Assembly (NCBI RefSeq): GCF_024623785.1
Contig: NZ_JANKBZ010000053.1
Location: 1 to 51,667 of the forward strand
Source of the DNA: Archangium lipolyticum
Lineage (GTDB): Bacteria > Myxococcota > Myxococcia > Myxococcales > Myxococcaceae
DNA: 51,667 nucleotides
Direction: 5' to 3'
In this document: positions 51,620-51,667 of the stretch, piece after piece
How positions within the stretch are numbered: position 1 is the stretch's first letter
Layout of the letters: each line of letters starts with the position of its first letter
Position numbers and translations under genes: made by a program
Notes under the pieces: model-generated
Told to the model about the DNA's origin: nothing
What the model saw: only the letters and a program-made list of their open reading frames with translations
Database searches by the model: none

Positions 51620-51667
51620 ACGCACAAAAGCCTGCGGCGGGTGAGCAGGCGGCTGACGTTGTGGGCC

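Overview
The window is high-GC DNA (about 70 % by eye) from a myxobacterium, probably of the Cystobacterineae (Archangium / Cystobacter / Myxococcus relatives). The evidence is several gene families that are essentially myxobacterial: a SitA-type Cys-rich lipoprotein toxin with a double-CXXCG immunity partner (1279-2767), a DUF2381-type protein beside a membrane Ser/Thr kinase (48471-51101), a DUF2378-like protein (16077-16631), a Ser/Thr kinase/AAA/histidine kinase fusion (37280-42577), and many Ser/Thr kinases and lipoproteins. No rRNA, tRNA, CRISPR array or intact insertion sequence was seen.

Layout. 163-1245: valine-catabolic 3-hydroxyisobutyryl-CoA hydrolase. 1279-2767: SitA/SitI-like polymorphic toxin and immunity pair. 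2775-10404: a minus-strand module (XRE regulator, bisphosphate nucleotidase, MoxR, DUF58, TgpA-like transglutaminase) split between MoxR and DUF58 by a divergent LysR / PdxI-like aldo-keto reductase pair. 10675-12560: a hypothetical protein and an exported amidohydrolase. 12587-14486: soxR divergent from an FMN reductase and a double-ABM protein, with a clear SoxR box between them. 14603-16631: three poorly known genes, one a possible permuted papain-like cysteine enzyme.

16664-28316: a NarL-type response regulator and a giant propeller histidine kinase that converge and overlap at their 3' ends, then a compact three-gene NRPS operon (A-T-C-A-T, then C*-T, then a cytochrome P450) joined by ATGA overlaps. 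The C* domain has lost its catalytic His, the P450 lacks the usual I-helix acid/alcohol pair, and there is no thioesterase. This is the best candidate for an undescribed system in the window.

28508-31861: two convergent lipoproteins separated by a long perfect hairpin. 31926-42577: a dCache histidine kinase, divergent from a Tat-exported cytokinin-dehydrogenase-like flavoenzyme, a CYP120/CYP26-like P450, and a Ser/Thr kinase/AAA/GAF/histidine kinase that begins 7 nt after the P450. 42581-43762: MGT-type glycosyltransferase. 43908-48246: an iron module (two small membrane proteins, a PepSY membrane protein and a TonB siderophore receptor) with Fur-box-like sites at both outer ends. 48340-51101: DUF2381 protein, membrane Ser/Thr kinase and a DUF4265-like remnant. 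51245-51619: a zinc-ribbon-like small protein with an odd C-terminus.

Start sites were chosen from ribosome-binding sites and family length. Family names come from recognition of motifs, with no database search.
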